Origin: CAYRQP01 sp964426545
GTDB lineage: Bacteria > Fermentibacterota > Fermentibacteria > Fermentibacterales > JCC-6
Direction of reading: 5' to 3'
DNA: 64,000 nt
Assembly (NCBI GenBank): GCA_964426545.1
Contig: CAYRQP010000004.1
Coordinates: 1-64,000 of the forward strand
The notes beneath the pieces were generated by a model. That model was given only the letters and a program-made list of their open reading frames with translations. It did not search any database and had not been told where the DNA came from. Positions 1-7,328 of the stretch are shown here, one piece after another. Each line of letters begins with the position of its first letter. The stretch's first letter is position 1. A program made the position numbers and the translations under genes.

Positions 1-130
1 GGAAGTACATTCATGTACTACGGAACCTCAAGGCTCCGGTCATAAGCCCCTTAGATATGCTTAATGATGGCGACAAGGGCGCAACCAGTTAATCCCTGAG
101 TGATGCCGGTATTGATGAACTTGAGAGATA

Positions 131-508
131 TCAACCCACGCAGTGTACCTGCCATTCGCTGTCTACCCATAAGCCGATGATTCGGGTGTGCTGGAAATGT
201 GTTTTTAGAAATTCGATGGATTTTCTGATCTGTCGCTTCTGTTCAGACTCAGCAACAGAATTTCCGGCGCAGTCGAAGTGTCCTGAAATGGCTATCAACC
301 CGGAATTGTGATTGTGAAGCGAAATGTCGACTCTTTTTATGATTGAGCCAACTGATGTCAGATTATCATTATCAGCAAGGATTCTGCACGGACCCGGCTC
401 AGTTATCGAATCGACATAGGTTGCCTTGTAAGTCTTTTGCAGGTAAGTTATTAGGGGTACTTGAATCCTGCCGTCTATACAGTGGATAGAAGTACAAAAA
501 AGACTTAT
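131..508 (-). CDS. beta-carbonic-anhydrase-like small protein (start codon unclear)
   Basis: Read on the minus strand this is an open frame of about 125 codons ending in TGA at 131-133. Near the N-terminus it has CIDGR and later GHFDCAG, followed by IGLWVDSEW. The Cys-x-Asp-x-Arg and His-x-x-Cys spacing matches the zinc ligands and catalytic Asp/Arg dyad of beta-class carbonic anhydrases. The whole resembles short carbonic-anhydrase-like proteins of anaerobes that begin just before CxDGRxQ. The frame has no ATG, GTG or TTG in its first 35 codons and is closed upstream by TGA. The preceding gene ends at 513 with GTGAGGTAA, which supplies a Shine-Dalgarno-like GAGGT six to seven bases before ATA at 508-506, used here as start. 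The product is probably cytoplasmic and co-transcribed with the deiminase gene. The family match is recalled, not searched. Confidence 0.62.
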   Translation of the reverse strand: MSLFCTSIHCIDGRIQVPLITYLQKTYKATYVDSITEPGPCRILADNDNLTSVGSIIKRVDISLHNHNSGLIAISGHFDCAGNSVAESEQKRQIRKSIEFLKTHFQHTRIIGLWVDSEWQVHCVG

Positions 509-512
509 GTTT

Positions 513-1799
513 TTACCTCACAAGAAGTATTTTTACGCTGTATGTTTGCATATCTGTTGTCAACCTTCCGAAATATATACCAGTGCTCGCTTGTTCAGGA
601 TTCCATTGAAGCGAGTGACTTCCTGCATCAAGATATTCATTTAGCGGAGTTTCAACCGGATGGCCGCTAATATCATATATACTCAGGTTAACAAAACCCG
701 GTTTCGTAATTCTAAAAGAGACCTCCGCTCTTGAACTGAAAGGATTGGGACTCACGATTATTAAATCAGCATTTGGAATGACTGAACCTGAAGCAGCTTC
801 TATCCCTGATAGTCCGGCAAGAACTTCCCATGTGAGACAATGAACGCTGCCGCCCATCATTGCAACACCAGACGCGTCTAATCCTATTATCTGCTTTTCC
901 GAATAATCCTCGTAAAGATCCAGAGCTTCCTGATCGGCATCCAATCCATAGATTGGGACATATATGCAGTTTTGTGTTGCAAGGGCATTTGTGTAAACTC
1001 CGCTGCAACTTGCCCACCCCCGCCAGAGACTATCGGAGGGAACATAGGGCAGGAATACAATATCTACGTCAGGGAAGGTAGTAGTTAGTGCGTCCAGAAC
1101 CTCTGAGCGCAAGGGTTCTTCATAGTCATTTACTGCAAGTATCGACGGAGTTATCCAGAATACCATTCCATCTGCGCGTCCCGTGGTGCCTCCCGGCTCT
1201 TCGGGTATAATGGCAACCGCATTCAGACCGTTCATCTCATTTATCATTACGGGGAGAGAAAAAGAAGGATTATCTGAAAAGATCCGTTCGGTGACTACTG
1301 CATTTCCCTGACCGTCATATACGAAATTACCGCCACCGAGGATTATGTCCATAGCGTCTACTGTAAATCCCATGGAATTGTGCCAGGTATCGAAAGAGTT
1401 TTCTATCCAGTTTGCCGTCCATGTATCTAAGTAAACAGGCTGGAATACGAAATCATAGTCATCATCCAGGAGACGAATTGTCGCAAAATCTCTGATCCAG
1501 ATGTCATTTATACTGCCGATAAGCAGGTTGTCAGGCGAGACTAAGCCATCAAAAAACGATACAGTTGCATTATCAACTACGATATACGCACAGTCGTTTG
1601 AACCTGTTGAGTTAACGAAATCCGCCTGAAACGCGATAATCTGAGAGAAGACATCTGAATAATAGGGGTTATTGATAGAAGGTGCACAGAGATAGATAAT
1701 ATCGTTATCCGAATAGGTATAATCAGGTTGTGGATATACTGATACGGGTAAGAAGAGAATAGCCATGATAACTGACAATCCTGAATATTTACCAATCAC
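513..1799 (-). CDS. secreted agmatine deiminase / PAD-family protein with C-terminal sorting domain
   Basis: The 428-residue product starts at GTG 1799 with GGAG five bases upstream and opens with a hydrophobic signal peptide (about residues 8-24). DIWIRDFATI, ILGGGNFVYDGQGN and GGSVHCLTWE are the hallmark blocks of the Porphyromonas-type peptidylarginine deiminase/agmatine deiminase fold; the Cys near residue 318 is the expected nucleophile. The last 80 residues (SPNPFSSRAEVSF, IYDISGHPVE, STGIYFGRL) form a Por-type C-terminal sorting domain, so the enzyme is probably exported and surface-attached or released. The family hydrolyses guanidino groups of agmatine or peptidyl-arginine to ureido groups plus ammonia. 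An extracellular location favours a peptide-arginine substrate, but that is inference. The carbonic-anhydrase-like gene follows after four bases. Confidence 0.85.
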   Translation of the reverse strand: MIGKYSGLSVIMAILFLPVSVYPQPDYTYSDNDIIYLCAPSINNPYYSDVFSQIIAFQADFVNSTGSNDCAYIVVDNATVSFFDGLVSPDNLLIGSINDIWIRDFATIRLLDDDYDFVFQPVYLDTWTANWIENSFDTWHNSMGFTVDAMDIILGGGNFVYDGQGNAVVTERIFSDNPSFSLPVMINEMNGLNAVAIIPEEPGGTTGRADGMVFWITPSILAVNDYEEPLRSEVLDALTTTFPDVDIVFLPYVPSDSLWRGWASCSGVYTNALATQNCIYVPIYGLDADQEALDLYEDYSEKQIIGLDASGVAMMGGSVHCLTWEVLAGLSGIEAASGSVIPNADLIIVSPNPFSSRAEVSFRITKPGFVNLSIYDISGHPVETPLNEYLDAGSHSLQWNPEQASTGIYFGRLTTDMQTYSVKILLVR

Positions 1800-2045
1800 G
1801 GAGACTCCAGTCTGAATAGAATTATCTATTCTGCATAATGAGAGACATCAAACAAAATATGTGCAAATAGGAGAGTAAAGCAAATCTTGATTTTTCTTAA
1901 ACTCCATAACTTGCTCTTTCTTAGTAGACATATATGGGAGTATAGATGAGTAGCAAATTTACCTCCGGATGCCAAAGCACTGCTGATTGGAGTATATTTG
2001 ATAAAGTATGTTTTTGTGAGTGATTTATACTTCAGCGGAGGTATC

Positions 2046-4394
2046 ATGAGAAGTCTCTGTATAACTGCTCTGGTCATGTTTGTGTTTACAGCCTGTGCAC
2101 CTGCCATCCCCGGACCCGACACACCTTTCAAGTGGGTGGCGTATCCTGAAGCGGGAAACCCGGTTTACATCAACCCTGCCGGGTTTGCCTTTCTCGAGGG
2201 ATTGAATCTAAGAGTGAGCATTGCCGGCAATGAAGGTGAATTCAAGGGAGTGGAAGGCGGTACGGTCTCCGCCTTTAGCTCATCTTTTACAGGATGGTGG
2301 GATGATTCGCAGAATATGCGGAGGTTTTCGACGGCTAGCGGAATCCGCTTGTTCGATGATATTGCTGCAATCGGGCTCGGATATACCTGGTTTGAGCCGA
2401 CCATACCCGGAAGTCTCTGGGAAGAAAAACACTTCTTTATAATGGGGATGATAGTACGCCCGATTGAATGGCTCAGTTGTGGGATAACACGGCGTACCGG
2501 AATAGAATTGCAGGGAGAAGACATAGAACCTCAGTACCGGATGGGGGTGGCTTTGAGACCACTGGGAGATCGGTTCACCCTTACCTGTGACTTATCCATG
2601 CAGGCAGACCTTGATGAACAAAAGGTCTCCGGCGGGGTGGAATACATCCCGTTTGATGGGCTGACCATTCGTGCTGAAGGCAGTTCAGAACATATCAATT
2701 TTGGTATACAGACCGACTTTGGACACTTTGGTATTGCCGGTGCAGGGTTCATAGATGACGCAGGAGTATATCAGGGAACAAGGGCGGATATTGTAATTTC
2801 ATCTGAGCCGGGAATGAATCTCTTTGAAGCAGGTAATAGATTCATACGCTTCGAACCAAATTTTGTGGATGAACTTAAGCGCAGCAGTTATTTTGGAAGT
2901 ACGGATCTGTGTTTTACTGAATATCTTGTCTATCTGGAATATTTGGCATCTGATCCGACGGTAGCCGGTGTGATAATAGATATCGATGGAGGGTACGGTT
3001 CGGCTGCACAGACGGAAGAGCTTCGTTCCACATTAGTCCACTTGCGGGAAGCAGGCAAAAAGGTGTATGTCTATTTCCAGTCGGGAGGTAACGGTGCTGT
3101 ATATCTTTCATCCGTTGCTGACAATATATGGATACATCCTTGCGGATATGTATCATTTATCGGAGTTGCTTCTGAAAGCATGTTCCTTCGGGAATTTTTA
3201 GATAATCTCGGGATTTATCCGGATTTCCTTCACATAGGAGAGTATAAGAGCGCAAGCGATATGCTTACCCGTTCCGATATGTCGGATGCTCAGTTTGAAT
3301 CCACCACAGCACTTTTGTCATCGATACAGGATGAGCTCGTAAGGGGAGTAGCAAGTGGACGCGGGCTTGAACCGGCTCAGCTTGCCTTGATCATAGAGAC
3401 AGGTCCTTACACGGCGGAAAGAGCTGTAAACACCGGACTTGTCGATGGAATCTGCTATTCAGATGAAATGGAAGAGAAAGTTGAGAAAGAGTATGGTAAT
3501 TCAATCACAGCAATCTCCCTGGATGATTATATAGAATCTATTCCGCAGGAAGATATCTGGGGAATGTCCGAACATATAGCTGTAGTGGTTGCAACCGGAA
3601 TGATAGAAAGCGGGGAAAGCGGGTATGCATTTCCATTTGGTACTACTATGGGAAGCGAAACAATCTGTGATGCCCTGGAAACAGCAGCATCTAAACCCGG
3701 AGTTAAAGCAATTATTCTGAGGATAGATTCCGGGGGTGGCAGTGCTCTTGCAAGTGACGACATGTGGCATACAGTTGAGACGATTCAGGAAGAAGGTATA
3801 CCTGTAATAGTGTCTATGGGGGGTGTTGCAGCGTCAGGCGGTTACTATATGGCATGCGGTGCTGATAGGATATTTGCAGACAGGATGACAATTACAGGTT
3901 CTATTGGAATCATCACAGGCAAGTTCTGTTTTGGAGAATTGCTTGACAGCCTGGGAATCAACATTGAAGAGGTGTCCCTTGCTCCAATGGCAGCATTATA
4001 CAGCCAATATCGTCCATTTACGGATGAAGAGAGAGCAAGAGTTTTTGACTTAATGGAAGACGGATACAACACCTTTGTAGAGAGGGTTGCCGAAGGCAGG
4101 GGAATGACCTTTGTCGAAGTCGATAATATAGGGCAGGGTAGAGTTTGGTCGGGAATCGATGGATTGGAAATAGGCATAGTTGATGAAATCGGTGGCGTTG
4201 TGGACGCTATTGAATATGCTATACATCTTGGGGGTCTCGATTCTGATAAAATACCAGACCTGCGTTTCTACCCAAAACAGGGAAGATGGGGCTTGTTTGG
4301 GATTCCGGGATTCGGGATGTTCGAAGAAGAAATATTCAGACTCCCTGATTTTCAAGAAACAATGTATCTTATGGCTCCGATAACTATTAGATGA
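2046..4394 (+). CDS. sppA: SppA-type signal peptide peptidase with an outer-membrane-like N-terminal domain
   Basis: The start is set at ATG 2046, behind GCGGAGGTATC, rather than the in-frame codon at 1998. A lipoprotein signal (VMFVFTAC) follows. Residues about 25-265 are beta-rich and read like a PorV/FadL-type barrel (NPAGFAFLEG, GVALRPLGDRFTL). They are followed by two tandem crotonase-fold SppA domains. The first carries the general-base Lys in GEYKSASD (about residue 400), the second the nucleophilic Ser in GGVAASGGYYM (about residue 596). This matches the Lys/Ser dyad and spacing of E. coli-type long SppA, which degrades cleaved signal peptides. Total length is 782 residues, longer than the usual 600 or so because of the N-terminal domain. 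The gene is followed by a DUF2147 gene 30 bases downstream. Confidence 0.85.
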   Translation: MRSLCITALVMFVFTACAPAIPGPDTPFKWVAYPEAGNPVYINPAGFAFLEGLNLRVSIAGNEGEFKGVEGGTVSAFSSSFTGWWDDSQNMRRFSTASGIRLFDDIAAIGLGYTWFEPTIPGSLWEEKHFFIMGMIVRPIEWLSCGITRRTGIELQGEDIEPQYRMGVALRPLGDRFTLTCDLSMQADLDEQKVSGGVEYIPFDGLTIRAEGSSEHINFGIQTDFGHFGIAGAGFIDDAGVYQGTRADIVISSEPGMNLFEAGNRFIRFEPNFVDELKRSSYFGSTDLCFTEYLVYLEYLASDPTVAGVIIDIDGGYGSAAQTEELRSTLVHLREAGKKVYVYFQSGGNGAVYLSSVADNIWIHPCGYVSFIGVASESMFLREFLDNLGIYPDFLHIGEYKSASDMLTRSDMSDAQFESTTALLSSIQDELVRGVASGRGLEPAQLALIIETGPYTAERAVNTGLVDGICYSDEMEEKVEKEYGNSITAISLDDYIESIPQEDIWGMSEHIAVVVATGMIESGESGYAFPFGTTMGSETICDALETAASKPGVKAIILRIDSGGGSALASDDMWHTVETIQEEGIPVIVSMGGVAASGGYYMACGADRIFADRMTITGSIGIITGKFCFGELLDSLGINIEEVSLAPMAALYSQYRPFTDEERARVFDLMEDGYNTFVERVAEGRGMTFVEVDNIGQGRVWSGIDGLEIGIVDEIGGVVDAIEYAIHLGGLDSDKIPDLRFYPKQGRWGLFGIPGFGMFEEEIFRLPDFQETMYLMAPITIR

Positions 4395-4424
4395 TCTGAA
4401 GAAACCATTCAAAAAGGAGAAAAT

Positions 4425-4868
4425 ATGCGTTATCTGCTGACAGTTGTAATACTGCTTGTTGCTGCATCTGCATTTGCCGAAGCCGGCGATGAATACATTG
4501 GTCTGTGGTATACAAAGGACAATGAAAGCATCATTGAAATTTACAAAGTAGGAGATGAGTTTTTTGGGAAAATAGTGTGGCTCGAAGAACCATATGAAGA
4601 AGACGGTTCTATCAAATTAGATGATGAGAATCCTGATGAAGCAAGAAGGAATGATCAGATTATAGGTCTGGTTATCCTGCGAAACTTTACCGTCAAGGAT
4701 GTTGTAAAACTCGAATACGGAACTATCTATGATCCGAAAAATGGGAAAACCTACGACTGCAATATTAAAATGGAAGACGGCGAGATGAAAATTAGGGGAT
4801 ATGTTCTTGGAATCCCCCTACTCGGCAGAACGGCAACCTGGACAGGGTGTTCGTCTATACCGCTTTAG
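4425..4868 (+). CDS. exported DUF2147 protein
   Basis: A 147-residue protein with a clear signal peptide (MRYLLTVVILLVAASAFAEA) behind AAAGGAGAAAAT. The mature part has the DUF2147 (PF09917) signature: GLWYTKDNESIIEIYK at the start, a lipocalin-like run of strands, YDPKNGKTYDCNI in the middle and the RTATWTGC end. The family is small, periplasmic or secreted and of unknown function, often annotated only as a calycin-like domain. It lies 30 bases after sppA on the same strand and is probably co-transcribed. No catalytic residues are recognisable. Confidence 0.85.
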   Translation: MRYLLTVVILLVAASAFAEAGDEYIGLWYTKDNESIIEIYKVGDEFFGKIVWLEEPYEEDGSIKLDDENPDEARRNDQIIGLVILRNFTVKDVVKLEYGTIYDPKNGKTYDCNIKMEDGEMKIRGYVLGIPLLGRTATWTGCSSIPL

Positions 4869-5028
4869 CAAATTACTGAACATTCAGGCTTAGCCAGAAC
4901 AGATATTTCTGATTTACACCCGCTGATAGAAAGATGGGGTCCTAATTGTACCTTTGGAAACAGTATTCTTGCAGAGAACCACGAATTGTGAGTGGGAATA
5001 TTTGGAGTAACTGGCAGGATATCAGCGG

Positions 5029-5370
5029 TTAGGAAGTTGACTTTTGTTCTGGCGTGATAAGCCTTCCTATGAACCATGCGGCCGGCATGGATAGAATCAC
5101 AATTCCAATAAAGAACGGGATGCCATGAACATTTAGTGTTTCGTGGTGCAGGGCAGCTACAGCTCCGGCACTCCAAAACATTACCAGTAATCCGGCAATG
5201 ACATTGACGCGTTCTCTAATTCCGCGTGCGAAGGAAGCCAACCCAATGGCGAAGAAGAAGACAGGCCACCATTTGCCAGTGTCAATCTTCAGTCCCCATA
5301 ACAGGAATAAAATACCTGCTGTGCCCATTAGAATCGAAAAAATCAATAATCCTCTTTTTTTCTTAGCCAC
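5029..5370 (-). CDS. small membrane protein with LiaF/DUF5668-like transmembrane repeats
   Basis: The start is placed at GTG 5370 (VAKKKRGLLIFS), which has GAGAGGGGAT eight or so bases upstream; a longer reading to 5436 would overlap the preceding gene and lacks a site. The 113 residues hold four hydrophobic segments. The pattern of two paired helices separated by KWWPVFFFAIGLASFARGI resembles the LiaI/LiaF-type or DUF5668 transmembrane region. It is the last gene of the 7086-to-5029 operon. Function is unknown; a role in envelope-stress sensing is known for LiaF relatives but is not shown here. No terminator was recognised in the 160 bases downstream. Confidence 0.6.
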   Translation of the reverse strand: MAKKKRGLLIFSILMGTAGILFLLWGLKIDTGKWWPVFFFAIGLASFARGIRERVNVIAGLLVMFWSAGAVAALHHETLNVHGIPFFIGIVILSMPAAWFIGRLITPEQKSTS

Positions 5371-5383
5371 AACGATCCCCTCT

Positions 5384-5854
5384 CTAAAGTGCTGACACCA
5401 GTTCATTGAGGTTAATGAGCCAGGTGCCTTCAACATTTTGAACGATTATCTCCTGCAGTCCGTCAGCTGTATTGAGAACGACTACCGCAAGAGAATCAGT
5501 AGGATATGTAACAGTACTTATGTTTGTGCTCAATGTATGTATAGCAGGTTTAGCGCTAATCATTCTCGTGAAAAGCGCATTGCCGGTTAACAGGGTAAAC
5601 TCATCTTCAGTCATTTCTCCGGCGAGAGAACAGACAGCACTTTGAACTTCTATCCATCCGAATTCATGCAGTACCGTAACTGTAGAATCGTATAGTAGTT
5701 GGCTTTTAGGGGTAAGCATCTCCCAGGCATCTGAATATGAAGAATCTGCAAGTAAACCGGAAAAAAGAATGACCGCGTTTGAAGCATCATCCAAGCTTCC
5801 GCAGGAAAAGAAGATGACAAGAGAAATCAACAAGGGGAAAAGAAAGAGCCTCAT
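5384..5854 (-). CDS. putative lipoprotein of unknown function
   Basis: This 156-residue protein begins with a hydrophobic signal ending in IFFSCGS, a plausible lipobox with Cys 18. The remainder is mixed alpha/beta, with LLADSSYSDAWEMLTPKSQLLYD near the start. That pattern is common in small NTF2-like or DUF4878-like domains that follow a lipid anchor, and it ends in VEGTWLINLNELVSAL. The ATG overlaps the TGA of the DUF1015 gene in an ATGA junction, so translation is coupled. The NTF2-like resemblance is a guess from helix-strand order and the closing W-x-I/V-x-L strand. No catalytic motif is seen. Confidence 0.6.
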   Translation of the reverse strand: MRLFLFPLLISLVIFFSCGSLDDASNAVILFSGLLADSSYSDAWEMLTPKSQLLYDSTVTVLHEFGWIEVQSAVCSLAGEMTEDEFTLLTGNALFTRMISAKPAIHTLSTNISTVTYPTDSLAVVVLNTADGLQEIIVQNVEGTWLINLNELVSAL

Positions 5855-7086
5855 AGTATGTGCACCACCATTCCGCTTCGGAGTTTGGGTTCAAACCAAG
5901 TTGACTTAGGCGGCATTACCTTTCCGCTGTTAGCAACGCTTATGAGTTGGTCTATTGATGTTGGATAAAGCGAAAAAGCAACCCTATATTTACCGGAATC
6001 CACCAGTTTCTCGAGTTCTTCAGTTCCACGGCTGCCCCCTACAAATTTGATATTATTGCTTGTACGCGGGTCTTCTATGCCGAGTATGGGATGAAGGAGG
6101 TTTTCCTGAAGAATACTTGCATCAAGACTTTTCACGGGGTCAGATGCCGGGAAAGACCCCGGTTTTGGTTCGAGCCCGTACCACTTTCCATCGAGGTACA
6201 TTGAATAATGAAGACTGCAGCACGGTTCAGGTGAAGCATCTTCTGAAACAACGAAATTCTTACCTACTTCAGCAAGGAAATCGACGATTGAATTATCCCC
6301 GAGATAATCGACAACCCTGTTGTATGCGAGAATTTTCATCTGACTTTTCGGAAAGATGACTGCAAGGAAATAATTGAATTCTGCATTACCGTTCACACCC
6401 GGGTTTGCTTCTTTCATCCTTTTTGCTACAAGTGAGCCTGCGGCACTTCTGTGGTGACCGTCTGCTACGTAAAGAGCGGAAGTATTGCGAAAATACTTTT
6501 CAATTGCACTGATGTCAGAATCTTCAGATACAGTCCAGAGGGTGTGTTTTATACCGTCAGGGGAAGTGAAGTCATATTCAGGAGAACCCGAACAGACGTT
6601 TCTCTGAATTATATCTAAATCAGAAATATCAGGATAAGTAAGGAATACAGGACCGCACTGTGCATTCTGCGTTTCGATGTGCTTAACTCTGTCTTTTTCC
6701 TTGACCTGTCTTGTGAATTCGTGTTTCTTAATCAGGTTGTTTTCATAATCGTCGGCAGAAACAGTGGCAACAAGCCCTACCTGAGAATGGTCACCCATTA
6801 TCTGTCTGTAAAAATAGAAAACAGGTTTCTTATCTTGGACCATTGCACCGTCATCCATCAGTTTACGGAGGTTTTTGGCTCCCTGTTCATAAACGGAATC
6901 ATCGTAAGGGTCTATTCCCGACTCAAGGTCAACCTCCGGTTTGATTACCCGCAGGAAACTGAATGGATTTTTCTTTACGATAACACGTGCTTCTTCGGAA
7001 TCGAGAACATCATAAGGCGGGGATGCTATTTTCTCAGCAAGTTCGGGCGTGGGTCTTAATCCCCGGAAAGGTCTTACTACTACCAT
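5851..7086 (-). CDS. DUF1015 family protein
   Basis: The 411 residues start with VVVRPFRGLRPTPELAEKI and SPPYDVLDSEEA, the invariant opening of the DUF1015 (PF06245) family, and contain YVADGHHRSAAG near residue 210. The ADGHHR block is shared with ParB-like/SerK-type kinases, so a phosphotransfer activity is conceivable, but the family is formally uncharacterised. In other anaerobes these genes often sit near serine or phosphoglycerate metabolism, which is not the case here. A strong site (TTGGAGGAAAA) precedes the ATG, and a TTGACC-17-TACATT promoter lies just upstream. It heads a three-gene operon with a lipoprotein and a small membrane protein. Confidence 0.88.
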   Translation of the reverse strand: MVVVRPFRGLRPTPELAEKIASPPYDVLDSEEARVIVKKNPFSFLRVIKPEVDLESGIDPYDDSVYEQGAKNLRKLMDDGAMVQDKKPVFYFYRQIMGDHSQVGLVATVSADDYENNLIKKHEFTRQVKEKDRVKHIETQNAQCGPVFLTYPDISDLDIIQRNVCSGSPEYDFTSPDGIKHTLWTVSEDSDISAIEKYFRNTSALYVADGHHRSAAGSLVAKRMKEANPGVNGNAEFNYFLAVIFPKSQMKILAYNRVVDYLGDNSIVDFLAEVGKNFVVSEDASPEPCCSLHYSMYLDGKWYGLEPKPGSFPASDPVKSLDASILQENLLHPILGIEDPRTSNNIKFVGGSRGTEELEKLVDSGKYRVAFSLYPTSIDQLISVANSGKVMPPKSTWFEPKLRSGMVVHIL

Positions 7087-7115
7087 TTTTCCTCCAAGAA
7101 AAAAATATTTCTATT

Positions 7116-7144
7116 AATGTACAACTATAGGTTATCAAGGTCAA
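7116..7144 (-). promoter_or_regulatory. promoter of the DUF1015 operon
   Basis: On the minus strand TTGACC (7144-7139) is followed by a 17-base spacer and TACATT (7121-7116), about 30 bases before the DUF1015 ATG. The match to sigma70 boxes is four to five of six at each element and the distance is right. Confidence 0.5.
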
Positions 7145-7188
7145 ATATGTTCCATGAATCTACACATCGAGATCCCGTCAGTCCAGCG

Positions 7189-7322
7189 GTACCGTACGTC
7201 ATTCCTTCCACTTATTACGACACATTATCAGCGCGTACTTCAATAAACAATAGTAAATTGTAATTATTGACAGTAATGTTTTATAATCTTGCCAACTAAG
7301 TGGAAGTAATGACGGACGGTAC
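7189..7322. repeat. imperfect inverted repeat (REP/MITE-like)
   Basis: Arms of 26 bases at 7189-7214 and 7297-7322 are reverse complements with two mismatches, separated by 82 bases. Each arm reads outward-in as GTACCGT(A/C)CGTCATT followed by CTTCCACTTA. The same core (TACCGTAC..TCA..CTTC) recurs as a perfect palindrome at 28270-28344, which suggests a dispersed palindromic family rather than a local operator. The right arm ends seven bases before the addB-like start. A TTGTAA-18-TATAAT promoter (7258-7287) lies between the arms, so the element may carry or influence the addB promoter. Confidence 0.6.
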
Positions 7323-7328
7323 TGATTT

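Noticed and set aside
1..130. Possible gene fragment at the left edge
   Set aside because: All six frames are broken within about 20 codons and nothing matches a known family; no feature is supported.
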